DNA from: Coptis chinensis
Taxonomy: Eukaryota; Streptophyta; Magnoliopsida; Ranunculales; Ranunculaceae
NCBI GenBank assembly: GCA_015680905.1
Contig: CM027378.1
Location: forward strand, 106,599,501-106,663,500
DNA length: 64,000 nt
Reading direction: 5' to 3'
The stretch's first letter is position 1. Every line of letters starts with the position of its first letter. Under the pieces are notes generated by a model. That model saw only the letters and a program-made list of their open reading frames with translations, did no database searches and had not been told where the DNA came from. Positions 13,280-25,867 of the stretch are shown here, piece by piece. The position numbers and the translations under genes were made by a program.

Positions 13280-14590
13280 CATTATATAGTTGTTTTACAT
13301 CTCTCTCTCTCTCTGTCTCTTACTACTTTTTTTTAAACGTTTTTTCTACTCAGGGTTATTTCAAACGTCTTTTAAAAATCATATGTATACAAAGCCTTGC
13401 ATAACTCTTACACGAGACAATTACCATGACTAACTTAAAATAGCCCAATATAGCATAGTTAATAAAAAAGTCATAATAAAATAAAATAAAAAAACACTTT
13501 AAACTATAGTTTTGCCATACCTCCTGCTCCTAGCCTTTTACACCTCCTTCAACTCAACCCCTTTCTCTCTTTGTGATATTATGATCACAAACAGAACTCT
13601 TTAACAACTTATTTTTTCTTATATATCCTTCCATTACCTTGAAGTTAAAATCGGGCCCATAATAATTTATCCTTTGACCCTTCTTTTTTTGGCTCCTCCT
13701 TACTCATCATTCTTGAAATAGTATTTGATCATATAAAATTTTATGGACTGTTGCATTAAAAAAAAAAATTATATATATTAGAGAAAAAAAATTTAAAAAA
13801 AAATTAAAATTATGACAAACTATTAAAGAACAAGAAGCGGATTTATGTATGTCTAAGGAAATTGGACGTTTCTTAAAGAATATATGTTTTTTAAACTAAC
13901 AAAAAGACAAAGCAAACCATAATGTTTTAAATAAATTAAATAAAAATCTACAAATCAACTTTATATACTAAAACACCTATGATTGAATTAAGTAGTTCGC
14001 CTTTACAAACCAAGTGACTAAATCCAATGAGTACAATAAACGAACAACAGTGACTTTGAATGTTGAATAAGGCCTAACTACCAAAACATTTAATGATATA
14101 AGACCCACCTCTGTTAGCTAAATTATCATCTAACACATTTTCAACCCCGCATTCCAATGTTGTCTGCCACATTTAAAAAAAAGAACAAAAAAAAAACCCA
14201 TACAAAAGTCATGGCGATGGGCTCAAGAATTACATCATTGGTAAAGGGATCATTGTTTACGAAATAGTAAATAAAATCTACTTTAATTATAAGTGAAAAC
14301 ATTACACATGTGCCCCTCAATAACAATTCATTCTAACATGCATTATCAGATGTGTACTTTTAAAAATATCAAACATGTATAGATACATACAAGTATGGAC
14401 ATGTGATAACTTTTAAAAATACTATAAAAACTAAACTATAAAATTTGCCATATATCATTTCATTATCATCACGAGGCTTCTCTGTACTATAACAAGTTTT
14501 TTTTTCCTTTATAAAAGATCACAGAAGGATTTGATAAGTTTAAGGTTCTTTCATTTATGCAAACAAAAACCGAGTCCGGCAAAAAACAAT
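13280..14590. other. No gene recognised
   Basis: AT-rich sequence with a short CT microsatellite near 13301-13320 and A/T runs near 13758-13800. The ORFs here are short and have no recognisable motif. Confidence 0.5.
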
Positions 14591-14599
14591 TCCATAAAT

Positions 14600-15072
14600 C
14601 CAAAGCATACTGGCGTGAGTTATAAAGAGTGTATGAAAAACCATGCTTTGCTTCAATTGGTGGATATGCTAATGATGGTTGTTGCCAATATATGCATATA
14701 CCTTCACTTAGTACCACTTGTTGTCAATGGAGATTTATCACTTAAATGTGCCGCTTTGTGGGTGTCATAGAATTTTCATCGTGAGAGGTTCTTGATCCGG
14801 GTAAGGTTGATAAAAAAATGATTGTTAGATGAACACGGTAATCATATGAGCAAAGAAGTTTGCATCGATGGTGGTTCTAGGAGTGTTAAGAATAAGAGAT
14901 TTAGAACAAAATTTACACAAGTTCATTAAAACAGATGGCCGTGTTTGCTAACAGATTAGGTTGGAAAACAAACAAACGTGATGTTGTTGCCATTAGCCAG
15001 TTCTGTTTGAAAATTGGCATTGAGATAAATGTTTTCAAAGTGTGGCTATATAATAACAAAAGCAAAAGGTGA
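14600..15072 (+). pseudogene. Zinc-finger homeodomain (ZF-HD/ZHD) transcription factor pseudogene
   Basis: ZHD proteins are plant nuclear transcription factors with an N-terminal zinc-finger dimerisation domain and a C-terminal homeodomain. Here the zinc finger is recognisable as VSYKECMKNHA (from 14615). After a frameshift it reads ASIGGYANDGCCQYM, and after another KCAA then CGCHRIFHRE at about 14745-14790. The homeodomain follows: KNKRFRTKFTQ from about 14888, then after a shift and stop KQMAVFANRLGWKTNK, and AISQFCLKIG to VFKVWLYNNKSKR and a stop at 15070-15072. The homeodomain matches the ZHD type, where the recognition helix normally reads KVWMHNNK. At least three frame breaks mean no functional product. 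ZHD genes are usually intronless, which fits. No TIR or terminal hairpin delimits it. Confidence 0.85.
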
Positions 15073-16585
15073 AGCAACACTAACACCTACCCTCCACCTC
15101 TTATTGCGGTTGCAACATTAATATTTAACCTACTATGTTGATCTCTACTACTCAAAAAAATAAACGAAAACTTTTTGATTTTGTCTATTTGTTTTATATA
15201 TTTTTTAAAGACTTCTCAATACTAAATATTGCAAATCGATCAAAAGTTATATGATATGTAATTTTTTCCAACAAAAAATCCTACCCTAACCATTAACTCC
15301 ATAAGTTTCCTTTTTTTTTAATAGTTTACCGATTAAGAAAACATTTACTATCGAAATCGTTCGAAAATCATATATTATTAGATGTTAACAACCGCTTAAT
15401 TGTACTTAGCTTGATGTAAACACTTTATACTTAAATTTTCTTTTAGTATTGTCAAAATTATCATGATTTAACTCCTTCTTCTATGTTTTATTGTTTTTTT
15501 TTAATAAACACCCTTTTTCTCCTTATTCAATAACAGTTTTAAACTTCGGTTGGTGTTTTTTTTTTTTTAAATTTAACATTTTTTAAAATTTGATATCGTG
15601 TCGTACACTTTAGCTAAAGTTAGTTTACTCTCATAATGGATTGTTTACTACTTCAAAATAAGCTATTTTTTGTATAACGTATCAATAACGTATAATACGT
15701 TGTGTTTGTTTTGATGCAGAAATGAAAACAAACAAATCAACCTCAATGAGCCTATTGCAAGCGCTTCTTCTATAACAATACCGTGCTTTAAAAAGAAGGT
15801 CAGTCAATAGACCCTTGCCTTTGTTTTCTTGAGTCTTCAAACATGTAACTCATTGTGCTCTCAAATTGCTTGATACATCTCACATGCATTATATTTACAT
15901 AAAACGAAAAATGCAATTACAGTTAGTTCTATTTTTTTTTAAATTGCATTTTGTTTTTTTTTAATTAATTTACTGCCAGGAACTGCTACACAATATATAG
16001 TTCCAACATTGTCAATGAGAGACACTTAGCAAGATTTTCTAACTGTCTGTACGCCTCTACTTAACGTTGATGGCTTCCAAAGGCTGCAAAACCTTTGCCT
16101 TATTGTCAAGTTTGCAGAGTAAGTTTTGTTAACGATTCGGTCTAGCGGCTTTGACGACCAATTGCTCAAATCGATAGTGGCCAAACTTTTTTATCCATCT
16201 CAGAATTTTGTTTTGTAATTTAAGAAAAATACGTATGGTTCTATTAAGTTTTTAAAGCTTTCTATAATGTTATTTTTTTTTATTTATGGTCAGACATCTA
16301 CATGTTATTTCCTCAATCTGGAACATGCAAATACGTGCATTAGAATTAAATTAAAAAAAAATGTACACATTGCTTGATTGAGATAACTGACAGTTACTGC
16401 ATAAATTAGTTTCTGTTCTGCACATATGACGTGGCTTAAAACTAGATTATGAAAGTAACCTGCTCTACCTACTTGACACTTCAACTTTTCCTTTAGAGCC
16501 CACCTACGCTTCTACATATCAACTTAAAATTATTACAGAGTCCCCACATTTTTAATTATGTCTTAATATTTAATTATTTTTTTGC
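15073..16585. other. No gene recognised; AT-rich
   Basis: Contains many T or A runs and scattered stops. A short readable piece near 15720-15810 (ENKQINLNEPIASASS) could be a decayed exon, but it cannot be linked to anything. Confidence 0.4.
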
Positions 16586-16588
16586 CAC

Positions 16589-16594
16589 TATAAA
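16589..16594 (+). promoter_or_regulatory. TATA box (TATAAA)
   Basis: A TATAAA lies 94 bases upstream of the ATG at 16688, leaving a pyrimidine-rich leader (TCTCAATCTCATTAGTCCTC) typical of plant 5' UTRs. This is positional evidence only. Confidence 0.4.
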
Positions 16595-16687
16595 GCACGC
16601 ACGCTTATATTTTGATTCATACAATAATTATATTCCTCATCCAATCTCAATCTCATTAGTCCTCCTCATCATAAACCTAACTTCTCA

Positions 16688-17041
16688 ATGACTCCAAACC
16701 GTCAGAGAATCCCTCCCTCACCTCCAATCCAAATATATTTCTTCGCTGAAATGCCTGCCCCTCACCTGATTGATCCCATGGAAGGGATCCATATTCTTCA
16801 CGGGTGTATCAAGGCAATGTATGAATGGCAAGGATTTATGCATGAACAGTTAACAAATTTACAGCAACGTATTATAGTCTTTGATGAAGAACAGGAACAA
16901 TTTCTGGAAAACTACTCGCAATTCTTAGAAAACCACTCACAAATTTTGGAGAGTCAAAGACAAATTTTCGAGCACCAAGGAGAGCTTCAACAACAAATTC
17001 TCCAACATATAGAACAACTTCACACTATTGTCACAACTTAG
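16688..17041 (+). CDS. Small coiled-coil/Gln-rich protein of unknown function
   Basis: An intact 117-residue reading frame with a TATA box and pyrimidine-rich leader upstream. The first ~20 residues are Pro-rich (TPNRQRIPPSPP). Residues ~25-60 contain PHLIDPMEGIHILHGCIKAM. From about residue 70 to the end it is Glu/Gln-rich with a short internal repeat (QFLENYS, QFLENHS, QILESQ, QIFEHQ) and predicted helical, probably coiled coil. No signal peptide or membrane segment is visible. I do not recognise the family. It may be a real small gene or the start of a retroelement gag, since an LTR-like block follows. It is the most intact ORF in the window, but expression is unproven. Confidence 0.4.
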   Translation: MTPNRQRIPPSPPIQIYFFAEMPAPHLIDPMEGIHILHGCIKAMYEWQGFMHEQLTNLQQRIIVFDEEQEQFLENYSQFLENHSQILESQRQIFEHQGELQQQILQHIEQLHTIVTT

Positions 17042-17199
17042 TAGTCTAAATTTTAATTTGTTCTAAATCAATTTTAATGGATTGTTAACTAATTTCTACT
17101 AATTAAGCCATTGAATTGTTTTACTTGGAATTATGGGATTTAAATCTATTAAAGTGCTCAAAGCTTAAATCGTGATATTGACACATACGTTCTTTTGGT

Positions 17200-20100
17200 T
17201 ATCTATGTATTGATTGGTAATTGTATATGGAATTCATTAAATTGTTGGTCAACCTGATTGAAGTGAGCAATTGTTATATGTTAGAGATTGGTTTCTCATA
17301 AAAGGGGGTCGGTTATATCCATTGATGATTGCCATACCTTGTTTTGTTTTAGTGGCGTAGATATATTACCATGAGTATTTGGAGGGCATAACAAATAAAT
17401 AATTATTTGATTCTAATGTGACTTTTAGATATGAGAAGGTATAATGGTATTCTCTGCATGTCTTTGTAGGCTTCGACCTTTTGTGATATGTGAGCTATTC
17501 GGCTTTATATGGCTGTAGTTTCTTTTGCATGACTTTATTGCATTTAAATGTCTTATACATAATAAGTAAAGGTTGGATTTTGATAAGGAATATTTGACAA
17601 TGGCTAATGGGTGCACCTATTTATGATACTTAATTTATGTTGTTTGTGAAATTGTCGAGTAGTACATGTTATTCCATGGCTTAATTCAATGTGGTATTCT
17701 ATGACTTGATCACATATAAGATGGTAATAGTAAAGTTGTATAATGTGTAATTGGGAGCCAAGACTCTTGTTTTATATGCATGTATGTTTCCATGGCTATT
17801 TTGTGTGGTAGTAGCTAGTATCTCATTGGTCTTTGAATGATTTGGCGTGTTTTCGATGTCAGAAGTTTTAAGTTTAGCCAGTCTAATTTCGAGCTCAATT
17901 TTTGGTTTAGTTAGAGTTTGAACTAGTTTTGTAAGACATAAAAGTAAGATTTGAAGTCCGCTTTATTCCAATTGGCCTTATCGCATTCGGAGACCCGTGA
18001 ATTAATTATGGTGTTTGGAAGTTTGATTGGCAGACTTGGTCGGCCGTAAATCGCCCAGATCAGACGCGTTCGAGCTTTGTTATCAAACATTTAGAATGAG
18101 ATTGGGGTTTTTTTTTTAAAACATAAAAAAAAGTAAGTTAAGTGTGTGAGATTTTCAACGAAAAAGCCTCGATGCATTTAGACACTTTGTGGAAAGAGTT
18201 GTGTCATTCGAAGATAGTCCGTCGTAAATCTAGTTTGTTGAAAATTAGGATTTTTACCGCTTTTCAACTTAAGTTTTCTTCTAGATGGGCTGAGGTTGAG
18301 ACTTCGAGTTCTACATGAAAAAGTATGTCTACATACCCTAGTTTCTAAATATTTAAGTTACATGTCATTTGGATGAATATAGGAAAAACTATAGCATAGA
18401 CTATGTGGCTAAAAAGAACTACGGCGTTTGATTCCAATCTCGAAAGATTTGGATCGTTAAATTTTTGAGCAAAAGTGCAAGCCACTACACTACACTATAT
18501 CTATAATATATATATTAGTTTGTGTGATAACTATGTGATTGTATTAGAAATTACTGTTGTTTTGAGACTACATAAATATATATGTGTGAGATAGAAATTG
18601 TATATGAATATAGACTTTAATATATGTAGATTTGTTTTGGACATTAGTGTGTGTGGATTTGAATTTGGGCTAATGAACTATTTGCTTACGAGATTGTGTA
18701 TATGAGTGTGGTTATATAAATTGTATTTGTTTGATTATAAGTCTGTTTACATTCAATGATATTTAAGTGCTTGATTTGCCTTGATGCGCGAAAATGACTC
18801 TCTGCATGGGTGGTCTGTTTTGACATGAGTAATGCTAGTATAATTATAAGTGATAATAATGTTTTAATGTGTCGCCACATCTTTAGAACTCTCCACGTTC
18901 AAAAGATTTAGTAATGAGATATTATGACTTGTGATGTCATGTGATAAATGGGTATTCATTGAATGTGCCATGAATGACCCAATAGTTTGACCGCCTCTAG
19001 AGAGGAACTAAGGTATTCCTTTTGGGTTTGTTGTATTCCTTGAATGTACGGGGAATGTAGGTTTGGGTATTCCTTTGAATGCGGGGGAATGACTCGGGGC
19101 ATTCATTCATGAATGGCCCGATTAGTGTTATGATAGATATTCCTTGATGTATGGAATGACCCAAGGTATTCATTGAATGTGCCATGAATGACCTAAGATT
19201 TTATGGCCAAAGAGGCCGTGATTATGTGTATGGAAAGCCCGAGGAGATGGCTGTGATATAATGATACCGGTGGGAGAGAGGCACACGCAGTATGTGTGAT
19301 TTGGCAAATGTGTGGAGTGCAAATCGTGGAGTAAGAACTAAAGGTTGGGTTGAGTCTATTTATAAATAAGTCAACAAGATAATTAATAAGCAAAGTAAAA
19401 TATTTATTTTACGAATGAGTGAGTTAGTGTCTATGAATATTTATGTATTATGATGTATATGCTTTCTTACAAAGAAATATAGAGGTGGTTTGTGTGAGGT
19501 TATGGATGTGAAGTGTGACTCGGAATAATATTATTGAATGCTTATGATCTTTTCTCGCGGATTGTGGAATGACTCTAAAATGATATGTTATTATGAAAGC
19601 ATTAATGACTTGTAATAGTCCGAGATATATAGTTATGCACTTGGAAACTTTATGACGTAATGATGTCATGTGAATGACTACCCTTGATATAGGTGGTATG
19701 ATAAGTAGTTTTCCTAATAATACGGGACCTAACTATGTTGTATTAATTAGACTTCAATGTCTTAAATGAGGTTTGATTATGAATGAAAATTTGAATTTGA
19801 GATAAATCCTCTTTATAGTTTGTCTAACTCGCTTTTTGCTTGGGGAGGGTAGGATCTGTTAATCTTTTATGTGGACGTAAATATCCTACCCTGAGACGTC
19901 GTGCTGGCTTAAAAATAATGTGTATCAAACCAATATTTAATTAAGTTATCATATGTGTATGTAATAAGTGGTATTTCTGTTGTAAGTTATCTTGAAAATG
20001 TATATTGGGATTGAAATCTTACTTAGGAAGAAACTACACGCCGTTTTGGAAAACGAAACTATATTGTCTTCTAAGTTGAAATGGTTGGTAATGTTATATT

Positions 20101-20516
20101 TATTAATTTGAAAAATTATTATATATATTTTGTTGTTAGTCTACTCATACCAAAGAAATTCAATTTGTAACCTATGTTTGTTTTGTTTTGCAACATGGGT
20201 GTGTTCTTAGGAACATAGATGGTGGAATCTGTGGATGAAGACGCTTTGATTGGGATTCGCATTCTTGGAGTCTTATTGGTATAAGTTTTATGAAGTATAA
20301 AGTCTTGATTTGAAACAGATGTAATAGAGTGGTTTAGTAAATTCTTGAATTTGTACATTAAGAGTTGTTCGTATGGTTGTAATTTGATCTCATATTTTAA
20401 TATCGTGGTTGATAATGGGTTATTAGGGTTTTGTTTCATCCTGGATTTTCAGAAGATAGAATAAGGTGTGGATAATTCTCTATTTTTAATTTTCTGGAAA
20501 TTTGGGGTGTGACAGT
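17200..20516 (+). mobile_element. Long LTR-like block of a Ty3/gypsy family; solo LTR or fragment
   Basis: The block ends TTTGGGGTGTGACA at 20516, the same terminus as the well-defined 3.5 kb LTR at 47964-51503. Upstream of the end both share a landmark order: TACTCAYACCAAAGA, then a GTTTGTTT segment, then GGTGTGTTC and GAACATAG (20140-20220 here, 51100-51180 there). It is G/T-rich on the + strand and lacks gene content. No LTR start or matching target duplication was found, so the left boundary is a guess from composition. No gag or pol follows at 20517, so this is a solo LTR or fragment. Confidence 0.5.
18945..19200. repeat. Degenerate tandem repeats around GGTATTC...GAATGACC
   Basis: The string ATTCATTGAATGTGCCATGA occurs at about 18955 and again at about 19169. 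Related GGTATTCCTTTGAATG and GGAATGACTC copies lie between them. A comparable array (GATTGGCCCTTCCGGCG type) sits in the related LTR at 50337-50515, so internal minisatellites seem characteristic of this LTR family. Confidence 0.6.
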
Positions 20517-21480
20517 GTCTAATTGTGATGTTGACAAATTTCATGAAATAGGAGGGGCGTTTGCGAGTATGTTTTCCTTGTGCAAGAGTTTTTCTAGAGA
20601 ATATATAATTCATAGCGGGAGGAGTGTGGAGAAATATTACTTGGCAAGTGAAAAGTCAAAACAGACTTTCCTAATTCATGAAAGGTGTCTCTACTATCAA
20701 GTTTGAATTTCTCATTGGTTCGAACACACCAGAATTGTCTACGCTACACGATTCTTGTGTACTTTAGCTTGCCATTATGGTTATTTCTTTAAGAAATCCA
20801 CTGAAGACTTTGCTGGTCAGGTTATCCTTTATTTATTTATTTATTTATTTTGATTTTGATTTTTAGTTTATTTTATTATCATTATTATTGTTTTTACTTC
20901 ATGTTATGTATCAGATTTTGGGGCGTTTTTATAACATTTCATTACAAAACGCTTCTTCCTATTTTATTTTACTTAACGGTGTCTTTGGTTGTATTGGAGG
21001 ATATTCGCGTGTACAGATTAGGTAGAAGGCAAAGTTCATGTGACAGGATGCTAATAGACTATCTATGCTCATGAATTCTTTATAGATGAATTCATATTGG
21101 GAGCGGGTGCTTCCCTAGTTCATAAAATGTGGTCTTTTTTATCAGTGACACTTGCTTGTTAAAATTCCCTCATTCATTGGACCGCACAAAATTTTTATAA
21201 GTACTCATTTCAACGCACTTTAGCTTGCTATAAACTTTACCTGATATTTCTATTTGTTTGAAATTTTGTTAATAATACTTTAGCCTTAAGTTTTGATTCT
21301 TTTTTTATTTTTTCTCTTAGCAATGAATTTTGTGGTTCATACATAATTGTAGTAGATTATAACAGTTTTTCGATTGAAAACAGATTTTCATCTTCTCTTT
21401 CTTTTGGTGGGCTGACGGTGGGGCTAATAACTTTATTCTTAAGGTTTCTTTTGAGTTTTTGAGATATATATATATATATA
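20517..21480. other. No gene recognised; TA microsatellite and a diverged duplicated segment
   Basis: ORFs up to 74 codons lack recognisable motifs. Roughly 21318-21440 is a diverged copy of 31347-31450. A TA run at about 21466-21480 forms the left target flank of the minus-strand Helitron. Confidence 0.5.
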
Positions 21481-22085
21481 CTAGCAAACATGCACGCTCA
21501 AATGAGCGTGGTATGCAAAGTGGTGTTGCATTCAGTAGTTATTTGCTTATACTATTGCATTCAGTAGTTATTTGCTTATACTATTGCGTCAACTCCACGA
21601 ACTTTTTGAACATATCAGTTCAAGATTGCAAAATTGTTTTTTGCTGTAAAATCTAAATTAAACTGCTGCTTAGTGCCTACAACATCCACTTGCTGACCCA
21701 CACTAAGTACCATCTATAGTAACTTGGTTCATAATTGATCTAGTTTTCATTCTCATTCCAACTAAATTGAAGAAAAAAAAATAGTCCGAAAAAAAGACTG
21801 GTCAAAAAGAAAAAAAATAGCCTAAAAAATTGAAGGCGGCCAAAATGATCGGACTTCAAAATACTTTTCAAATGACATTGCATTATGAAAATCGGGCCGA
21901 TCTTTGTTAAACTCAAACAACGTAGTTCCGAATGACCCATGTAGTAAAATTGTATCAACAACACCTCATAAAGTATTCAATTAAGGTACTATCAACAGCA
22001 GGCATATTCCCTCGTTGCCAAGACAACACCGTTCCCCAAGGGCGTGTAAGTACACAATCAAGGTATACTATCGGGCATGCACGAT

Positions 22086-22364
22086 CTATCCATACCATAT
22101 TAACATCATCGCGACTTGTATGCAACTCAAGAACAAAAGTTTATGATTCAGGTGTATTTCATGCAACACTTTCAAAAGAGACTTGAGTATTATAACTATA
22201 TCTTGATTGGCCCGACAAGAAGCGGATGCAAGTCCTTGAAGCCGCCTCTTCACAACCGACAATATGACCCCCCTTCTTAACAAAGAATAAGGTTCATTTG
22301 TAAGTACACTTTCCAAATGGTCCAATAGCTCCATGGCCTTACAGACCTTAATCCAAATCTGCAT
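22086..22364 (-). pseudogene. Exon-like open frame inside the Helitron, unidentified
   Basis: A 92-codon minus-strand frame with a leucine-rich helical character (KVCKAMELLDHLESVLTNEP, then YSLLRRGVILSVVKRRLQGL). It is in the same orientation as the Helitron and as the exon-like piece at 24633-25040, so both could be parts of one captured gene. I do not recognise the family. Confidence 0.3.
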
Positions 22365-24632
22365 CCCCGATGGTTCCGGACTAATGCACTCTCCTTGGAT
22401 TATATGAAAGATCCATCAGTTGTCTCCATATACAATCTCATCAGGCACCACAATTCGTTTCCAATCGGTGTCAGCAAATAAATAAGGGACTGGATTCCCA
22501 AGCAGATGCCTTGCTCCACCTATGGAAACAAAAAGTCGATATGTAAAAAATCAAAAGGCATCGGACACACACCGAAGCGAGGTTAAAATAATATAGGTCC
22601 AATTAATTAACGCATACGCACATACCGTATGAAGTGTCCTTTTCTTACCCGATGAGGTCTTTTAGTTTGATGCACTTTCTCCCTCGCAGATCTTCAAGTA
22701 TTTACTTCAGTAGGAAGGTGAACAACAACTCCTACTCAAGGATAAACAAATAATTGATTACGGTCACACTCAAGAAGGGAAGCATGCTCAACTATAGATT
22801 GTATAGAGCCACTATACAAAACACTACACAAAAGATCAACAACAATAGCAAAAATGGGAATAGCAAAAGATATTCTATTAAAATAACGTAAACGAAAAGA
22901 AATGCAGAAGAATAGGATCTTTAAAAGGTTTCGATTTCAACTTAACTCAGTTTATAGCTAGTTTTTTAACATAGAAAGTTGCTACGTCAACTCGGCATTT
23001 CCACAAAAGTCAAACATAAGAAAACGATCAATCTCTATTTCCTACCCGAATCTAAGAAGAGAGTAGGAGACGACTTTTCACGCTTAATTGAAATTGACTT
23101 GGGATACATGAAAACTTAAATCCCGAAAGTAGGATGTACAAGATTAGTCCAAAGACTCCATACAACAACCTCGGGACCAAAATTTGTTTTGAGGACTTCA
23201 AATCAATATAGTAAGGACTTCCAACTATATAATTCTGTTTTAGGACTTCTAACTATCTCGGTTAACACACCTATAAGAAATGTAATTATATAGTAAGAAC
23301 TATTTTGACATATTTTAGCTCGGGAGGGTATAACTTAGTCATGCATCGGGCGTGGTTTATCTCAGATTTGTTCTAATATCTAAATGCAATTACCGTGATC
23401 GTGAAAAATTAAGATTGACCTGAGTATATCATTTGCTCAAATATTTTTTCATAGGGTAGGAATGAAACATAGACTAACCAATGTAATTAATGAAACTTGG
23501 AACTGCATTCGTCAAACACAAAACTTCAAGATCAAGGAACAGGCCACGCACCGTACCAACAAAACAACATAATCAATATACACTGAAACGCAAGAGCCTC
23601 TGTAACATGTGATAAAGAGAAATTAATGAAATTGGTCGATCTTTACACTTCTAAAGTATTATTTGATAGAGTTCTTTGATTACATTGACAAATATTTTAA
23701 ATTATAGATTTGGTAACTCTCATATTTTCACATTCAGGGGAAGGCAGACCATGTTAAAATTGGTTTGGTTCATGTATGCGTCCAAAATTCAGGGTAGTTC
23801 ATAATCAAATGCCATTTTCATTCACTAATCTCAAGAAATCAGATTTCTTATAGAGGTAAAATAACCTGCATATGCTCATAGCACATAGTTACTTTCTAAT
23901 ATTTTATATTTTCATTCACTAACGTAGGTTGTTAACTTAATCACATGCTCATAAATATCAAAGTCAACCACCTTGTGTACAGTGCATAAACGTTCTTTTT
24001 TTTTTATGACCAGATAATCGAGGTGATAGAATACCTGTATTATTGGAAAGAGATGGCTTAGCATTATTATGGGACAAAGAAGGTATAGCCCAGGGGAAAC
24101 ACCTATCTATTCCGTTGAATCGAGAAGCTCTAATGTAAAAAGATTTTTTCCGGCATGGAGTGCAACATGGCGATCTTTATTTTCCTTTCTGAGATCCCAG
24201 TCCTATCACCGAGATTGGCTAGCTCATGAAAGAGTATCTGTGACAGAAACACGCCGCATACAATTCGGTGTTCATAAATGCCTAACCGGGAAGGACAAAG
24301 CGTTAGAATCTTTTCTCTGAAGCAAACCAAAAAGGAATATATAGCGTCAATGAATGCTCAAAATGTTCGCTTCGCGTTTTACGTTTTAAATTTTTTATTT
24401 TTCATTTTGTTTGTTGTGGTTATTTGTTAATGGTCTAAATTGACATTTTACAAAATAATGCAATTCTTTGATAGGTTTTTTACTGTAAAAGAGTACACAC
24501 ATAACATCACATAATTGTAATGAAAATTCTATTAAGGGTGCAAAGAATAGAAGGTAGCATGCAAAAGGACTAATATGCATGGTTGAATGAATAACGCATA
24601 CCAAAATGTAACCAATAAATCAAATAACCTAC

Positions 24633-25040
24633 CCAGTTAGCTCAACGTCCAGAAGCCTTTTAGCCAAACAATGATACTTCGTTTCTTGCATCATGACTTT
24701 CGGCTAATTCGGCAAATCCTCATCGAAAGCCACTATTTTAAGGAGAACTTTGGCATAAGAAAGTGGAAAACACAATGTCAAAGAACTTGGCATTGCTTTG
24801 GGCAATTTGTCAAAATAACGAACCGATGCTAAATATCCAAGACTAATGAGAGAGTAGAGCAAGAAGAATCAAATTAAGGAAATAATTCTCCGGAAAAGCC
24901 TCCAAGTACCGTAACCGCGGAAGTTTAAAGCTTGACTCTTTAACGTAATATCTAATTGTTCCGGGATACATGAGCCACAACCCCGCAAGAGATTAATTGT
25001 AGGGGACTTTTGTAGCCTCCTCAATAATCTTTTCTATGAA
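24633..25040 (-). pseudogene. Captured exon-like segment with splice signals, unidentified
   Basis: On the minus strand a T-rich tract and CAG acceptor precede 25040, and a GTAGG donor follows 24633. Between them the sequence reads FIEKIIEEATKVPYN, a stop, then SLAGLWLMYPGTIRYYV and FKLPRLRYLEAFPENYF. Another frame gives SLGYLASVRYFDKLPKAMPS then VLLKIVAFDEDLP. The Leu-rich KLPRLRYLEAF style recalls LRR or F-box proteins, but that is only an impression. Stops and shifts show decay. Confidence 0.35.
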
Positions 25041-25867
25041 CTGCAAAAGAAAGAAGTTGAGTCACATTTAAGAAAATAATAACGATTTTTAAAATTACAT
25101 TTATATTGTTTATAACTTGGGGAAAAGGATAAACCAGTTAACTACTCATCTTCGATGTCAAACTTTTTTTATATGATTCGATTTCTTATATTGATAGATT
25201 TATAACACAAACAACACACCCGAAGTCTGCAAAATCGATATGATGTCGAGAGGTGGTATAAATAAGACTTGAGTTTCTATTTCATCTGGACTCAATGTTG
25301 CCATCTATATATTCATATCAACAAACACAAATCCTTATTAATACCCAAAGCCAAATCTCTTCTACATCATTGAAACTGGAAAACACAAAACAAAACAACT
25401 TATTAACAAATTTACCTTATCAATTCGTTCTTGGTCTTCGTGAGAAGCATCAATTTGATAAAAAATTGCTTCCAACAATTCTTAGGGCTTTAACATCTTT
25501 CCCAGTCTTAAAAAACGAAGGAATAAAAAAAACACTAGCTCTAGAGATACCCTCGTTGAGTGGGTTTTGATTTTTGCATGGTTTTTTTTCTTTTCCGCCG
25601 AGAAATTGGAGGAGTGAGAACGAAAATTGAGAATGAGAGAAATAATGGGGAACGAAGGTTTCTGGCTAATTAATTCAGTTTGATGAAGAGAACACATGTA
25701 AGCGAAGGAAGGGGCTGTTAGATTATTAACATACCAAAATACCCCCGAATTAGATAGTGAAAAGACCATTGTACCCCTGTGACGTACGTGAAAAATACTG
25801 TTCATCAACCGCCAGATTTTTCTAATATAGTAAGATATATATATAAATATATAGCTCGACTCCTAAA

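Larger units (their letters stand above)
21481..25835 (-). mobile_element. Non-autonomous Helitron (minus strand), both ends visible
   Basis: Read on the minus strand, the 3' end shows a perfect 8-bp stem CACGCTCA/TGAGCGTG with a 2-base loop (21493-21510), an 8-base spacer and terminal CTAG (21481-21484) followed by T (the complement of A21480). The 5' end on that strand is TCTTACTATATTAGAAAAAT, starting at 25835 and preceded by A. These are the Helitron rules: insertion between A and T, 5' TC, 3' CTRR after a hairpin, no target duplication. The 5' end also resembles the short Helitron at 55588. It encodes no Rep/helicase, but holds exon-like minus-strand pieces. Confidence 0.72.

Noticed and set aside
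17800..17820. Helitron 3' end at a CTAGT near 17815
   Set aside because: No hairpin lies upstream of this CTAG, so it is a chance match.
24069..24330. Organelle-derived or functional ORF (83 and 66 codons on opposite strands)
   Set aside because: Both strands are open over the same stretch and neither has a recognisable motif; no match to plastid or mitochondrial genes that I know.
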